Notes under the pieces: generated by a model
Database searches by the model: none
Told to the model about the DNA's origin: nothing
What the model saw: the letters and a program-made list of their open reading frames with translations, nothing else
In this document: positions 36,399 to 45,580 of the stretch, piece after piece
Numbering within the stretch: the first letter of the stretch is position 1
How the letters are laid out: every line of letters begins with the position of its first letter
NCBI RefSeq assembly: GCF_014287275.1
Contig: NZ_JACONZ010000004.1
Coordinates: forward strand, 124,001 to 188,000
DNA from: Anaerofilum hominis
Lineage (GTDB): Bacteria > Bacillota > Clostridia > Oscillospirales > Ruminococcaceae
Length of the DNA stretch: 64,000 nucleotides
Reading direction: 5' to 3'
Program-made: the position numbers and the translations under genes

Positions 36399-37414
36399 AG
36401 CTCGATCACCTGAAAAGCGGCGGCGCGCACCAGCCGGTTATAGACCGCCATGGAGACCCCGTCCTGGGCCGGGCTGTGGGCATACACCACCTGCGCGCCG
36501 CGCTCGTCCGCCTCCCGCAGGGCGGCGAACAGCGCGTGCGCCTGGCTGTCGGGGTCGCCTGCCCGGCCGCAGGGGATGCAGGGCACCCCCAGCAGGGGCT
36601 GCTCCTCCTCGTAGCACATCGCAAAAACGCCGGCGCCGGCATGCGCCTGCACATATTCTTTATAAGCGGAAAACGGCCCCGACAGCAAGATCACGTCCGC
36701 GCGGGGAGAATAATGCTTGTACTTCATGCCCGGCGAGGCCGCCACCTCGCCCTCTGCCAGCTTGTTGAGAATGGCGGAGGAAAGCGCCACCTCGCACCCC
36801 AGCGCGGCTTCCAGCTGCTCGCGGGTGATATAGCCGGGGCGCAGCAGGGTAGGGACCTCGCCCGCCACGGTGATCACGGTGGACTCCAGCCCCACCTCGC
36901 AGGGGCCGCCGTCCACGATCAGCGGGATGCGGCCGTTCATGTCCTGAAAGGTGTGCCGGGCCGTGGTGGTGCTGGGCAGGCCGGACAGGTTTGCGGAGGG
37001 CGCGGCCAGCGGCAGGCCCGCGGCCCGGATGATCTGCCGGGCCACCGGGTGAGAGGGCATGCGCACCGCGACGGTGTCCAGCCCGGCGCTGGTGGCCATG
37101 GGGATGGCGTCGCTTTTTTTCATGATGATGGTCAGCGGCCCGGGCCAAAAGGCCTGCGCCAGCTTTTGGGCAGCCGCCGGGATCTCCCGCACCACGGCGG
37201 GCAGTTCTTCCATGCCGGCGATGTGCACGATGAGCGGGTTGTCCTGCGGGCGGCCCTTGGCCTCAAAGATCTTTTTCACCGCCGCGGCGTTGGTGGCGTC
37301 TGCGGCCAAACCGTAGACGGTCTCGGTGGGGATGCCCACGGCCTCTCCCGCGCGCAGCAGGCGGGCGGCCTCGGCCACAGCCTCGGGCCCCGCGGCAAGC
37401 AGTTTTGTATCCAT
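36395..37414 (-). CDS. tsaC: threonylcarbamoyl-AMP synthase (Sua5/YwlC type)
   Basis: A 339-residue enzyme that makes threonylcarbamoyl-AMP for t6A at tRNA position 37. The YrdC domain (1-200) has GIPTETVYGLAADA and KGRPQDNPLIVHI. The C-terminal ~130 residues form the Sua5 domain, so this is the long form. It lies between prfA and coaE, an order common in Firmicutes and consistent with translation housekeeping. Confidence 0.95.
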   Translation of the reverse strand: MDTKLLAAGPEAVAEAARLLRAGEAVGIPTETVYGLAADATNAAAVKKIFEAKGRPQDNPLIVHIAGMEELPAVVREIPAAAQKLAQAFWPGPLTIIMKKSDAIPMATSAGLDTVAVRMPSHPVARQIIRAAGLPLAAPSANLSGLPSTTTARHTFQDMNGRIPLIVDGGPCEVGLESTVITVAGEVPTLLRPGYITREQLEAALGCEVALSSAILNKLAEGEVAASPGMKYKHYSPRADVILLSGPFSAYKEYVQAHAGAGVFAMCYEEEQPLLGVPCIPCGRAGDPDSQAHALFAALREADERGAQVVYAHSPAQDGVSMAVYNRLVRAAAFQVIEL

Positions 37415-37426
37415 GGTATTCGTCTC

Positions 37427-38503
37427 CTATTCCTCTGCGGAGGACTTGAGTTTTTCCGCCTGGTCTGCAGTCACAAGCGCGTCGATCACCTCGTCCAGAT
37501 CGCCGTCCAGCACGGCGTCCAGCTTGTACAGCGTCAGGCCGATGCGGTGATCCGTCACCCGCCCCTGGGGGTAGTTGTAGGTGCGGATGCGGCCGCTGCG
37601 GTCGCCCGTGCCCACCTGGCTTCTGCGCTCGGCAGAGATCTCGGCGTGCTGTGCCTCCTGTTTTTGCTGCAGCAGGCGGCTGCGCAGCACCCGCAGGGCC
37701 TTGTCCTTGTTTTTGTACTGGCTGCGCTCGTCCTGGCACTCCACCACCATGCCGGTGGGCAGATGAGTCACCCGGATGGCGGAAGAGGTCTTGTTGATGT
37801 GCTGGCCGCCCGCGCCCGAGGAGCGGAAAGTGTCGATTTTCAGGTCTTTGGGGTCCAGCTCCAGCTCCACCTCTTCCGCCTCCGGCATCACCGCTACGGT
37901 GGCGGCCGAGGTGTGCACCCTGCCCTGGGTCTCGGTCTCCGGCACCCGCTGCACCCGGTGGGTGCCGCCCTCAAACTTCAGCCGGCTGTACGCGCCCTCA
38001 CCGTTTACGGTGAAGCTGATCTCTTTGATGCCGCCAAGTTCGGTCTCGCTGACGCTGTTGACCTCGATGTTCCAGCGGCGGGCCTCGGCGTACATGGTGT
38101 ACATGCGGTAGAGGCTGTGGGCAAACAGGGCCGCTTCCTCGCCGCCGGTGCCGCCGCGGATCTCCATGATGATGTTTTTGTCGTCGTTTTCATCCCGCGG
38201 CAGCATCAGCACCTTCAGCTCCTGCGCCGCCTGCTCGCAGTGTGCGCGGTTCTCATCGTACTCCGCCTGCACCATCTCTTTGAAATCCGGCTCCAGACCG
38301 CCCTCTTCCAGCAGGGCTTTGGCCTCATCAAACGCCTGTTTGGCCCGGCGGTACTCGTCGTATTTTTCTATGAGCGGGGTCAGGTTTTTGTGCTCTTTCA
38401 TCAGGCTGCGGTAAAGGTTGTTGTCCCGGATCACCCCGGGATCCGTGAGCTGGTTGCCGATCTCTTCATAATGGCGTTTGACCTCGTCCAGTTTGTCCAG
38501 CAT
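37427..38503 (-). CDS. prfA: peptide chain release factor 1
   Basis: A 358-residue RF1 reading UAA/UAG. The GGQ motif is in [21 protein letters not shown], and the specificity loop region is [16 protein letters not shown]. prmC, the GGQ methylase gene that usually sits next to prfA, is not between prfA and tsaC. It lies 52 bp downstream of the DUF951 gene in the same operon. Confidence 0.97.
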   Translation of the reverse strand: MLDKLDEVKRHYEEIGNQLTDPGVIRDNNLYRSLMKEHKNLTPLIEKYDEYRRAKQAFDEAKALLEEGGLEPDFKEMVQAEYDENRAHCEQAAQELKVLMLPRDENDDKNIIMEIRGGTGGEEAALFAHSLYRMYTMYAEARRWNIEVNSVSETELGGIKEISFTVNGEGAYSRLKFEGGTHRVQRVPETETQGRVHTSAATVAVMPEAEEVELELDPKDLKIDTFRSSGAGGQHINKTSSAIRVTHLPTGMVVECQDERSQYKNKDKALRVLRSRLLQQKQEAQHAEISAERRSQVGTGDRSGRIRTYNYPQGRVTDHRIGLTLYKLDAVLDGDLDEVIDALVTADQAEKLKSSAEE

Positions 38504-38555
38504 ATCTTTGCGCTCCTTTTTGTTCTGTTCTCAAAACGATACGAAAAGGGCCGCG

Positions 38556-38753
38556 CTACCGCTCTGCCTCCCGGATGATCTTTTTGATATTGCGCTCGAT
38601 CTTTGCGCGGGGCGCCATGACCTCCCGCCCGCACTTGACGCAGCGCACGCGGAAATCCATCCCCACCCGCAGCACGGCAAACGAACTGCCGCCGCAGGGA
38701 TGCGGCTTTTTCATCTGCAAAACGTCTCCTACCTGCACGTCCACGCGCTTCAC
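38556..38753 (-). CDS. DUF951 small zinc-ribbon-like protein
   Basis: A 65-residue protein with the DUF951 pattern: VGDVLQMKKPHPCGG, then FRVRCVKCGREVMAPR. Four Cys/His positions suggest a metal site. Such proteins are widespread in Firmicutes and of unknown function. It opens the operon with prfA and has its own promoter. Confidence 0.88.
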   Translation of the reverse strand: MKRVDVQVGDVLQMKKPHPCGGSSFAVLRVGMDFRVRCVKCGREVMAPRAKIERNIKKIIREAER

Positions 38754-38809
38754 CCCGACTGTGATTTTCCGCGCCGGACGCGCCCTCAGGCCGCCCGGCA
38801 GTCTTATAT

Positions 38810-38838
38810 ATTATAGTACATTCGCCCCGCTTGTGCAA
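38810..38838 (-). promoter_or_regulatory. promoter of the DUF951-prfA operon
   Basis: On the minus strand TTGCAC (38838-38833) and TATAAT (38815-38810) are 17 bp apart. Confidence 0.7.
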
Positions 38839-38891
38839 ATATTCACCGCCGGTGCGGCATATAGTTTAGACGACGGGCAGGGACGGGGATG

Positions 38892-38925
38892 CCCTCACAC
38901 GGGCGCGGGCGCTTTCGTGTGAGGG
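38892..38925 (+). promoter_or_regulatory. leader hairpin before the S1-domain gene
   Basis: A perfect 10-bp stem CCCTCACACG/CGTGTGAGGG with only three T residues after it, about 90 bp upstream of the S1-domain gene. It could be a weak terminator or a leader structure. Confidence 0.45.
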
Positions 38926-39016
38926 TTTCCGGCTTCCGCCCTTATCACCGGCGCCGCGCCCGGGCATGAGGCCTTTTTCGCCCCGCAGACCGCGCGCTTT
39001 TAAGGAGGAAACAAAA

Positions 39017-39946
39017 ATGATCTACGCTGCGGAGGACCGGCTGCCCTGCTGTACCGACTTTACCCTGCGCGAACTGATGGAGGCTGCGGAAAAGCACACG
39101 GTCCTGCAGAGCACGGCCCTGCTGTACGACACCGATAAAAGCCTGCACTTCTGTCTGGGCGGCTATCCCGCACTGATGCCCCATGAGGAGTGCGCCGAGG
39201 GGATACGCACCGGGCAGGTGCGGGATATTGCAGTGATCACACGGGTGGGGCGCGCCGCCTGTTTTGTCATCACCGAGGCCGTTGGGGGACCGCGGCCCCG
39301 GTTCGTCCTCTCCCGCGCAGAGGCCCAGCGCCGCTGCCGGGAGGAGTATCTGGACCGGTTGGAGCCGGGCGACGTCATCCCCTGCACCGCCACCCACATC
39401 GAGCCTTTCGGCGTGTTCTGCGACGTGGGATGCGGCATCAGCGCGCTGCTGCCCATCGACTGCCTTTCGGTGTCCCGCATCGCTTCGCCCGCCGACCGGG
39501 TGCGGACCGGCCAGCCGCTCACCTGCGTGGTGCGCCAGAGGGACGAGCGCGGGCGCCTGGTGCTGAGCATGAAAGAGCTGCTGGGCAGCTGGCAGGACAA
39601 TGCCGACCTGTTCCGGGTGGGCATGAGCGTGATGGGCATCGTGCGCAGCGTGGAGGACTACGGCGTTTTTATTGAGCTGACCCCCAATCTGGCCGGCCTT
39701 GCGGAGTATACCGACGCCCTGTCCCCGGGGGACGCCGTCAGCGTGTACATCAAAAACATCCTGCCCCAGAAGATGAAGATCAAGCTGGTGGTGCTCAGCC
39801 GCCTGCCCGCCCCGGCGGCCCCGGCCCCGCTGCATCTTTTTATCAGCGAGGGGCATCTGGACGAATGGGTCTATTCCTGCCCCGGCGCACGCCGCCTGGT
39901 ACGCACCGTTTTTTCAGAAGAGATGCCGGCGCGCGGCGGCAGTTGA
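39017..39946 (+). CDS. S1 RNA-binding domain protein
   Basis: A 309-residue protein with two S1-like OB folds: one near 117-190 (LEPGDVIPCTATHIEPFGVFC, then CGISALLP) and one near 195-260 (FRVGMSVMGIVRSVEDYGVF). It resembles the short ribosomal-S1-like proteins of Firmicutes. The N-terminal ~110 residues match nothing I recognise. AAGGAGG precedes ATG 39017. It likely binds mRNA or ribosomes. Confidence 0.85.
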   Translation: MIYAAEDRLPCCTDFTLRELMEAAEKHTVLQSTALLYDTDKSLHFCLGGYPALMPHEECAEGIRTGQVRDIAVITRVGRAACFVITEAVGGPRPRFVLSRAEAQRRCREEYLDRLEPGDVIPCTATHIEPFGVFCDVGCGISALLPIDCLSVSRIASPADRVRTGQPLTCVVRQRDERGRLVLSMKELLGSWQDNADLFRVGMSVMGIVRSVEDYGVFIELTPNLAGLAEYTDALSPGDAVSVYIKNILPQKMKIKLVVLSRLPAPAAPAPLHLFISEGHLDEWVYSCPGARRLVRTVFSEEMPARGGS

Positions 39947-40087
39947 GTAACCCGCGGGACTGTGCTATACTTAACTCATCCCCCTGATCGCCCCGCGCCG
40001 CGTGTGATGTGCGGCGCCGCGTCTCCCGGAAAAGGCGGGGACGGCGGGCGAAAAAAGCAGCTTTATCAAAGGAAGGAGGCCGAACCG

Positions 40088-40657
40088 ATGTCGAACCGGG
40101 CATTTACCGGCGGCGTGCGTCCGGGCGGGCTGACGACCTCGACCGAGATCCGCATCCTGTTGTGCTACCTGCTCAAAAGCATCGGCACGCCCCTTACCCG
40201 GCAGGAGATCGAAAATGCACTGCTGGGAGAGGAGCTGGTCAATTATTTTGAACTGTCCGATGCGCTTGACAAGCTGTGCGCGCTGGGGCATCTGAAGCTG
40301 GAGGACGGCGCGTACCAGGTGACGGCCAGCGGCTCGGACCTGGCGGATACCCTTGAGGGCGAGGTGCCCCGCTCGGTGCGCGAGAGCGCCGTGAACGCGG
40401 TGCTCACAGCCCAGCAGTACAAGCGCAAACAGGCGCAGCACAAGGCAGAGGTGACCAGGACCACAGACGGCTGGCAGGTGCGCTGTACCATCGAGGATCT
40501 GGGAGAGCAGGTCTTTTCCTTTGAACTTTATCTGCCCGACGAGCTGACCGCAAATGCGGTAAAAGAAAAATTCATCGCGGACGGCGACACGGTGTTCCGC
40601 TGCATGCTGGGCCTGCTGACCGATAACCGGCAGCTGCTGTCCGACCTGTTGAAATGA
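40088..40657 (+). CDS. DUF4364-family winged-helix-like protein
   Basis: A 189-residue protein of the DUF4364 type: STEIRILLCYLLKSIGTPLT opens a winged-helix-like region, followed by a longer acidic C-terminal half. Members are common in Clostridia with unknown targets. GAAGGAGG lies before ATG 40088. A strong terminator follows. Confidence 0.82.
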   Translation: MSNRAFTGGVRPGGLTTSTEIRILLCYLLKSIGTPLTRQEIENALLGEELVNYFELSDALDKLCALGHLKLEDGAYQVTASGSDLADTLEGEVPRSVRESAVNAVLTAQQYKRKQAQHKAEVTRTTDGWQVRCTIEDLGEQVFSFELYLPDELTANAVKEKFIADGDTVFRCMLGLLTDNRQLLSDLLK

Positions 40658-40687
40658 AACCGGCTCTGCCGCAGGGCAGAGATGTAA

Positions 40688-40732
40688 AAAAGCGCCGCGG
40701 CAGGGGAGAGTCTCCCCGCCGCGGCGCTTTTT
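40688..40732 (+). terminator. terminator after the DUF4364 gene
   Basis: A GC-rich stem AAGCGCCGCGG.../...CCGCGGCGCTT flanked by A and T runs; probably works in both directions. Confidence 0.9.
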
Positions 40733-40756
40733 GTTGCTTTATACTATTTTAAACAG

Positions 40757-40812
40757 ACTTGTTTTCATTCGCCGCGGCCTGAGGACGGGCTGCATAACTA
40801 TAAAAAGCGAGT
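40757..40812 (-). repeat. dispersed intergenic repeat, copy C (inverted)
   Basis: On the minus strand TTTTTATAGTTATGCAGCC, then GTCCTCAGGCCGCGGC and GAATGAAAAC. This matches the central part of copies A and B. Confidence 0.45.
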
Positions 40813-40835
40813 TATTTTGCTGGCCTCGCCCTTAC

Positions 40836-40907
40836 CGCTTTGCGGCGGGGGGCGTATGGTTACTAAAAAATATCTTATCTTAATGGCCCCGCCATCGCCG
40901 CAAAGCG
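40836..40907. repeat. long-range inverted repeat with AT-rich interior
   Basis: CGCTTTGCGGC (40836-40846) is exactly complementary to GCCGCAAAGCG (40897-40907). Inner GGGG/CCCC extend it. The 50-nt interior is AT-rich. No coding sequence is present. Confidence 0.5.
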
Positions 40908-40913
40908 CGCATG

Positions 40914-41420
40914 TCACGGACAATGACACTTTATATAGCGCTCCGCTTCCGCCCTGCTGTGCAGGGTGACGGTCTTATCCGGATAGGCCGCCAGCATCTC
41001 CTGGATCTCGGGAAGATTGTTCTTTTCAAACGCCGCCGTCCACCGCAGCAGGTCTATCAGCGAACCGAGGGTCTCCCGCTTGCCGCCCTCAAGCCCCAGC
41101 TTCCTCTTGAAAAAGCGGCGGATGATCCTGCTCTGGCACACCCTTGCCGGCATTTCCAGCACAAGGATGACGTCCGCCTGCCGGAAACTTTCGGCCAGCC
41201 AGGAACAGTAGGCGCCCTCCACGATCCAATCATCCGTGCAGAGGATGTCCCTCAGCAGCCGGTCCCGCTTTTCCGCCGGCATCTTTACGCCGTACCGGCC
41301 GGCTGCGTTGTCCCAGAACAGATCGTCCAGCTCATAAACCGGGAGCAGGTATCTGTCCGCCAGCCGCTTTGCCAGATAAGTCTTTCCGGAGCCGCTCCCG
41401 CCTATGATGTGGATCTTCAC
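40914..41420 (-). CDS. P-loop nucleotide kinase-like protein (FlaR/AAA_18 type)
   Basis: A 168-residue small kinase-like ATPase. The Walker A loop is IIGGSGSGKTYLAKRL at the N-terminus, followed by LPVYELDDLFWD and a lid-like Arg-rich region (RIIRRFFKRKLGLEGG). It resembles the topology-modulation/adenylate-kinase-like family of unknown substrate. The GTG start at 41420 follows GGGGGG. It lies next to surface-glycan genes, but a link is not shown. Confidence 0.8.
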   Translation of the reverse strand: MKIHIIGGSGSGKTYLAKRLADRYLLPVYELDDLFWDNAAGRYGVKMPAEKRDRLLRDILCTDDWIVEGAYCSWLAESFRQADVILVLEMPARVCQSRIIRRFFKRKLGLEGGKRETLGSLIDLLRWTAAFEKNNLPEIQEMLAAYPDKTVTLHSRAEAERYIKCHCP

Positions 41421-41531
41421 CTTTGCGCCCCCTCCCGGCCCAGGCCGCCGCGCGCGCACCGCAGGCCGAAAAGCGGCCCCTCTGTGCCGCGGCCGCCCCT
41501 GCGCCGGGGCAGTCTCAAAAACGGGGGCCGC

Positions 41532-42116
41532 TCAGTGCTTGCCCTCGACGATCCCTCTCCCGAAAAGCACGTTGGAGATGGTCCTGAAAAAGATCTTCAC
41601 ATCCAGCCAAAAGCTGATGTGGACCGCATAATAGCCGTCCAGCTCCGCTTTGACCGGGATGGGCAGCTCGTCGCGGCCATTGACCTGCGCCCAGCCGGTC
41701 AGGCCGGGCGTGAGGGCGTTGACGCCGTATCTGTCCCGCTCGGCGATCAGGTCGTCCTGGTTCCAAAGCGCGGGGCGCGGCCCCACGATGCTCATCTGCC
41801 CGGCCAGGATGTTGAACAGCTGGGGCAGTTCGTCCAGGCTGGTCTTGCGCAGAAAGCGGCCCACCGGGGTGATGGCGCTCTCTGCGTTCTGCAGCAGGTG
41901 GGTGGGCACGTCCTTTGGGGTGTCCGCCCGCATACTGCGGAATTTCAGGATCTCAAAGTAAGTCTTGTTTTTGCCCACCCGCTTTTGACGGAACAGCACC
42001 GGCCCGGGGCTGCCGCACTTGACCAGCAGCGCCAGCACCAGCAGCAGCGGGGAGAGCAGGATGACGCCGAGCAGCGAACAGACAAAATCAAGGATTCGTT
42101 TGACGACCGGATACAT
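41532..42116 (-). CDS. undecaprenyl-phosphate sugar-1-phosphate transferase
   Basis: A 194-residue monotopic phosphoglycosyl transferase (WcaJ/PglC core type). One N-terminal membrane segment (IMYPVVKRILDFVCSLLGVILL region) leads to FRQKRVGKNKTYFEILKFRSM, with catalytic Asp-Glu in TSLDELPQLFNIL, and GPRPALW. It loads the first sugar phosphate onto the lipid carrier. It lies 13 bp after the sugar dehydratase gene, which would supply the modified sugar. Confidence 0.93.
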   Translation of the reverse strand: MYPVVKRILDFVCSLLGVILLSPLLLVLALLVKCGSPGPVLFRQKRVGKNKTYFEILKFRSMRADTPKDVPTHLLQNAESAITPVGRFLRKTSLDELPQLFNILAGQMSIVGPRPALWNQDDLIAERDRYGVNALTPGLTGWAQVNGRDELPIPVKAELDGYYAVHISFWLDVKIFFRTISNVLFGRGIVEGKH

Positions 42117-42129
42117 ATGGGCACCGCTC

Positions 42130-44028
42130 CTAAATCTCGTGATCAAAAGTGGGCACCATCTCGCTGATAAAGGCGAGCAGGCGCTTGCTGTCGTTGGAAT
42201 AGGCGATCTCTTTGAGGCGGGCCAGATGGGTGAAGAAATTGGGTTTGTCCATCTTGAGCGGCGCGCCGACAAAAATCTTTTTGTTCGCGGTCTTGTGCAC
42301 GCTCTCCTCGTCCATGGTCAGCTCTTCAAACAGCTTTTCGCCGGGCCGCAGGCCGGTAAAGACGATATCCACATCCCGGTAGGGGATGAAACCCGCCAGC
42401 TTGATCAGGTTTTCAGCCAGATCCAGGATGCGCACCGGTTCGCCCATATCCAGCACGAAGATGTTGCCCTTGCCGCTCATGCTGGCGGCCTGCAGCACCA
42501 GGCTGACCGCCTCGGGGATGGTCATAAAATAGCGCACGATGTCCGGGTCGGTGACGGTCAGCGGGCCGCCCTCCGCGATCTGTTCCTTAAAAAGCGGCAG
42601 CACCGAGCCGTTGGAACCCAGCACGTTGCCGAACCGCACAGCCACAAAATCCGTTTTGCTGGTCTCGGCAATGGTCTGTACGATCATCTCGCAGATGCGC
42701 TTGGTGGCCCCCATCACGTTGGTGGGGTTGACCGCTTTGTCGGTGGAGATCAGCACAAACCGCTCAGCGCCGTATTTTTCCGCCGAAAGGGCCACGTTAT
42801 AGGTGCCGAAGACGTTGTTTTTGACCGCTTCCTCCGGGCTGGTCTCCATCAGGGGCACATGCTTGTGCGCCGCGGCGTGAAACACCAGCGCGGGGCGGTA
42901 CTCGGCAAACAGGCGGTCCACCTTTTTGCTGTCCCGCACAGAGGCGATCTGGACCTCCAGGTCCAGCCGGTCTGCGTATTTGCGGATCAATTCCTGCTGG
43001 ATGGAATAGGCGTTGTTCTCATAGATATCCACAATGACCAGCTTGCTGGGCCCGGCCGCGGCGATCTGGCGGCACAGCTCGCTGCCGATGGAACCGCCGC
43101 CGCCCGTGACCATGACCACCTTGCCGCTGATCAGGGTGTTGGTGGCCGGGTCCATCTCGATGACCTCGCGGCCCAGCAGATCTTCCACCTTGACGTCGCG
43201 GATGCGGGAGGAAAGATCGCGCCCGTCCGCGATCAGCTTGACAAGGTCCGGCATGATGCGCAGGTTGCAGTTGGTCTTGGAGCAGATCGACAGGATGCGG
43301 CGCTTGTCGTTTTCTTCAATGGTGGGGATGCACAGCAGGATGGTCTCGATCTCGCAGCGCTCTACCAGGTCCGGGATATCCGCCGTGGTGCCCATGATCT
43401 GCACGCCGAGAATGGTGCGGCCGACCTTTTGCGGGGAGTCGTCCACCGCGCAGATGATGTTCATCTCGTCGCTGGGGTTGCGGTTGATCTCGTGCAGCAG
43501 CATGCTGGCCGCGTCGCCGGCCCCGATCAGCAGCACCCGGCGGCGCTGCTTGCGGCTGCTTTTGATCTTGGTGTTGCGGTACATGCGGTAGGTCAGGCGC
43601 GCCATCAGGGTGAGGATGGTGGCGAACATCGCGCTCATCAGATACACGGCCATGGGGATGCGCCGCTCGGTAAAGATCAGCTGGGAAAGGGTGACAAAGG
43701 CCGCCACCGCCAGAAAAGAGGCCACGCAGACGCGGAAGAACTCGATGATCTCCGCGTAGCGCCAAAGGCTGTCGTACATCCCCATAAAGGCATAGATGAT
43801 AATGTAGCAGCTGACAAACAGAAAGCAGCTGGAAGCCATAAGGCTGAAATACTTTTTGTAAGGGCTGGTCATGACCGCCATGCCCACCATGCTGTCTCCC
43901 AGCAGGTCGCTGCCCTGCAGCGTGAGCATCCAGGTGCCGATATAGGAAGCCGCGACCGCCGCCATGTCGAACAGGACGAGAAACAGCCTGCGGTAACGGC
44001 GCAGGATCTCGCCAATAGCTCTTGACAT
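42130..44028 (-). CDS. membrane UDP-sugar 4,6-dehydratase (CapD/PglF/EpsC type)
   Basis: A 632-residue protein. Four or five N-terminal membrane helices precede a CoA-binding-like Rossmann region (RRVLLIGAGDAASMLLHEI) and the catalytic SDR domain (VMVTGGGGSIGSELCRQI, then FHAAAHKHVPLME). Family members make the 4-keto-6-deoxy precursor of bacillosamine-like sugars. With the downstream sugar transferase it forms a minimal initiation pair for a surface polysaccharide or glycoprotein; the rest of the pathway is not here. Confidence 0.94.
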   Translation of the reverse strand: MSRAIGEILRRYRRLFLVLFDMAAVAASYIGTWMLTLQGSDLLGDSMVGMAVMTSPYKKYFSLMASSCFLFVSCYIIIYAFMGMYDSLWRYAEIIEFFRVCVASFLAVAAFVTLSQLIFTERRIPMAVYLMSAMFATILTLMARLTYRMYRNTKIKSSRKQRRRVLLIGAGDAASMLLHEINRNPSDEMNIICAVDDSPQKVGRTILGVQIMGTTADIPDLVERCEIETILLCIPTIEENDKRRILSICSKTNCNLRIMPDLVKLIADGRDLSSRIRDVKVEDLLGREVIEMDPATNTLISGKVVMVTGGGGSIGSELCRQIAAAGPSKLVIVDIYENNAYSIQQELIRKYADRLDLEVQIASVRDSKKVDRLFAEYRPALVFHAAAHKHVPLMETSPEEAVKNNVFGTYNVALSAEKYGAERFVLISTDKAVNPTNVMGATKRICEMIVQTIAETSKTDFVAVRFGNVLGSNGSVLPLFKEQIAEGGPLTVTDPDIVRYFMTIPEAVSLVLQAASMSGKGNIFVLDMGEPVRILDLAENLIKLAGFIPYRDVDIVFTGLRPGEKLFEELTMDEESVHKTANKKIFVGAPLKMDKPNFFTHLARLKEIAYSNDSKRLLAFISEMVPTFDHEI

Positions 44029-44048
44029 CGTATCACCAATCTCTAAAT

Positions 44049-44085
44049 GATGGAAGCGGGATCGCCCGTGAGGCCCGCTTCCATC
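44049..44085 (-). promoter_or_regulatory. leader hairpin before the dehydratase gene
   Basis: A perfect 12-bp stem GATGGAAGCGGG/CCCGCTTCCATC with a 13-nt loop, 20 bp upstream of the start and without a T-run. It could control translation or mRNA stability. Confidence 0.5.
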
Positions 44086-44099
44086 ACTTGAATTTCGAC

Positions 44100-44483
44100 T
44101 TTTGAGGCGCGGACGGCGGCCGCTGCCGCTTTCCGCGCTTTTTATTTCTCACCCATTTTACAACATCTTGCGACAATAAGCAAATCCTGATTGCGCGCGC
44201 GGGCGCTTTGCGTGCGGTTTGTTTCAGTATGGACCCGCCCCTGCCGCTCTATGCAGCGCCGCGGCTGTGGGGGACGAGCCTCCCTTGCCCGGCCGCCGCA
44301 GAGCGAAAAAAAGCGCGGAAAAGCGTTTTCTGCCGCGGCGGGTCGCGGTATCGGAGGCGGGTCCAGTCCGGGCAGAAGCAATGCCTTTGCCCGCAGAACG
44401 GCGTGCCGGTGCGCGCAAAAACAGCCGTCTTCTCTGCCGCTGCTTTGGGATGGGCTGCGGCGGCCGTCTGCCGCGGGGATATC
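44100..44483. other. gene-free GC-rich intergenic stretch
   Basis: About 380 bp of high-GC sequence with no supported gene; frames on both strands lack ribosome sites. Confidence 0.45.
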
Positions 44484-44534
44484 CCAGCAGGCACAAACAC
44501 CCCCGGCAAAGCCGGGGGTGTTTGTGCCTGCTGG
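44484..44534. terminator. perfect 51-bp palindrome downstream of dnaC
   Basis: Twenty-four bases on each side of an AAA loop are exactly complementary. The inner part (AAACACCCCCGGC/GCCGGGGGTGTTT) is terminator-like and lies 69 bp after the dnaC stop. Confidence 0.75.
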
Positions 44535-44602
44535 CCGGGACGACTGGATAAAAGTCCGGCCGCGGCGGCAGCGGGGGAGAAAGCCTTGCCGCTGTATGGG
44601 GC

Positions 44603-45580
44603 TTATTCGCCGATGCGTCTTTCGGTCAGACGCAGATCTTCCCCCCGAAAATACAGTATCTCGCAGTCGCCGAACAGACGGCTGCCGACTTTTTCCGTGT
44701 AGCGGGCGTTCAGGGTCTGCTGGGTCTGGATGTTGCTGGTATAGATGGTGGGCCGGTGGGCGGTCAGGCGGGTGTCCACCAGCCGGTAGATGCAGCTGGA
44801 GATATAGGGGGTGAGGTATTCGGTGCCGAGATCGTCCAAAATCAGCAGTTCAGCCTCCAGCATGGCCTGCAGCGTCTCGCCCCCGTCGTCAAAGCGGTCT
44901 TTCTCAATGACGCCGAAAGCACTCTGGCTGCTGACGTACAGCACATTGAAGCCCCGCGCCAGCACCACGCCGGCGATGGAGAGCGCCAGATGGGTCTTTC
45001 CCAGCCCGGTGTTGCCGGTCATGAAAACACTGGGGCAGTCGGCGCCGAAGTTGTCCGCGTATTGACGGCAGTAATCCAGATTACTGCGCATGACCTCGCG
45101 GGGGCTGGTGCGCCGGGGCGGCGTGATGATATCCGGGTAGCGCAGCAGGTCAAAGTTGTCAAAGCGACATTCGGACAGGGGGGCCACCCCCAGCAGCTCC
45201 TGCCGGCGCAGGGCGCGGATGCGCTCTTCCACACAGCCGCAAAGGCCGTTTGCGGTGGAGCCGGTGTCCTGGCAGAAACGGCAGTGGAAATGCGGCTGCA
45301 GAAAATCGGCCGCAAAGCCGTTTTCGGCCAGCAGCGCGGCCCGCTCGGTCTCGATGGCCTCCAGCGCGGCCCGCTTCTCGGCCAGCAGGTTTTCCGGCGC
45401 GCGCGCCGCTGAAAGACGGGCCAGGGCAAGGCCGGTCTCAATGGTCAGGTTGTCCAGCACCAGCAGCCGCGGCACCTTGTCATAGGCGCGCTGTTTGTCG
45501 CGCTCGGCCAGTGTGATGGCTCTCTGCCGGCAGGCGCGCACGTCCTCCATGGCTTTGGCGAGCAGTTCTGCGCGGCGCAT
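44603..45580 (-). CDS. dnaC: DnaC/DnaI-like helicase loader ATPase
   Basis: A 325-residue AAA+ protein. An N-terminal ~100 residues include a zinc-finger-like CRFCQDTGS ... CGC pattern. The ATPase domain has Walker A GNTGLGKTHLALSI, Walker B LLILDDLGTEYL and the sensor region TIYTSNIQ. It loads the replicative helicase. Its start overlaps the end of the DnaD-like gene by one base, consistent with a primosome pair. Confidence 0.93.
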   Translation of the reverse strand: MRRAELLAKAMEDVRACRQRAITLAERDKQRAYDKVPRLLVLDNLTIETGLALARLSAARAPENLLAEKRAALEAIETERAALLAENGFAADFLQPHFHCRFCQDTGSTANGLCGCVEERIRALRRQELLGVAPLSECRFDNFDLLRYPDIITPPRRTSPREVMRSNLDYCRQYADNFGADCPSVFMTGNTGLGKTHLALSIAGVVLARGFNVLYVSSQSAFGVIEKDRFDDGGETLQAMLEAELLILDDLGTEYLTPYISSCIYRLVDTRLTAHRPTIYTSNIQTQQTLNARYTEKVGSRLFGDCEILYFRGEDLRLTERRIGE

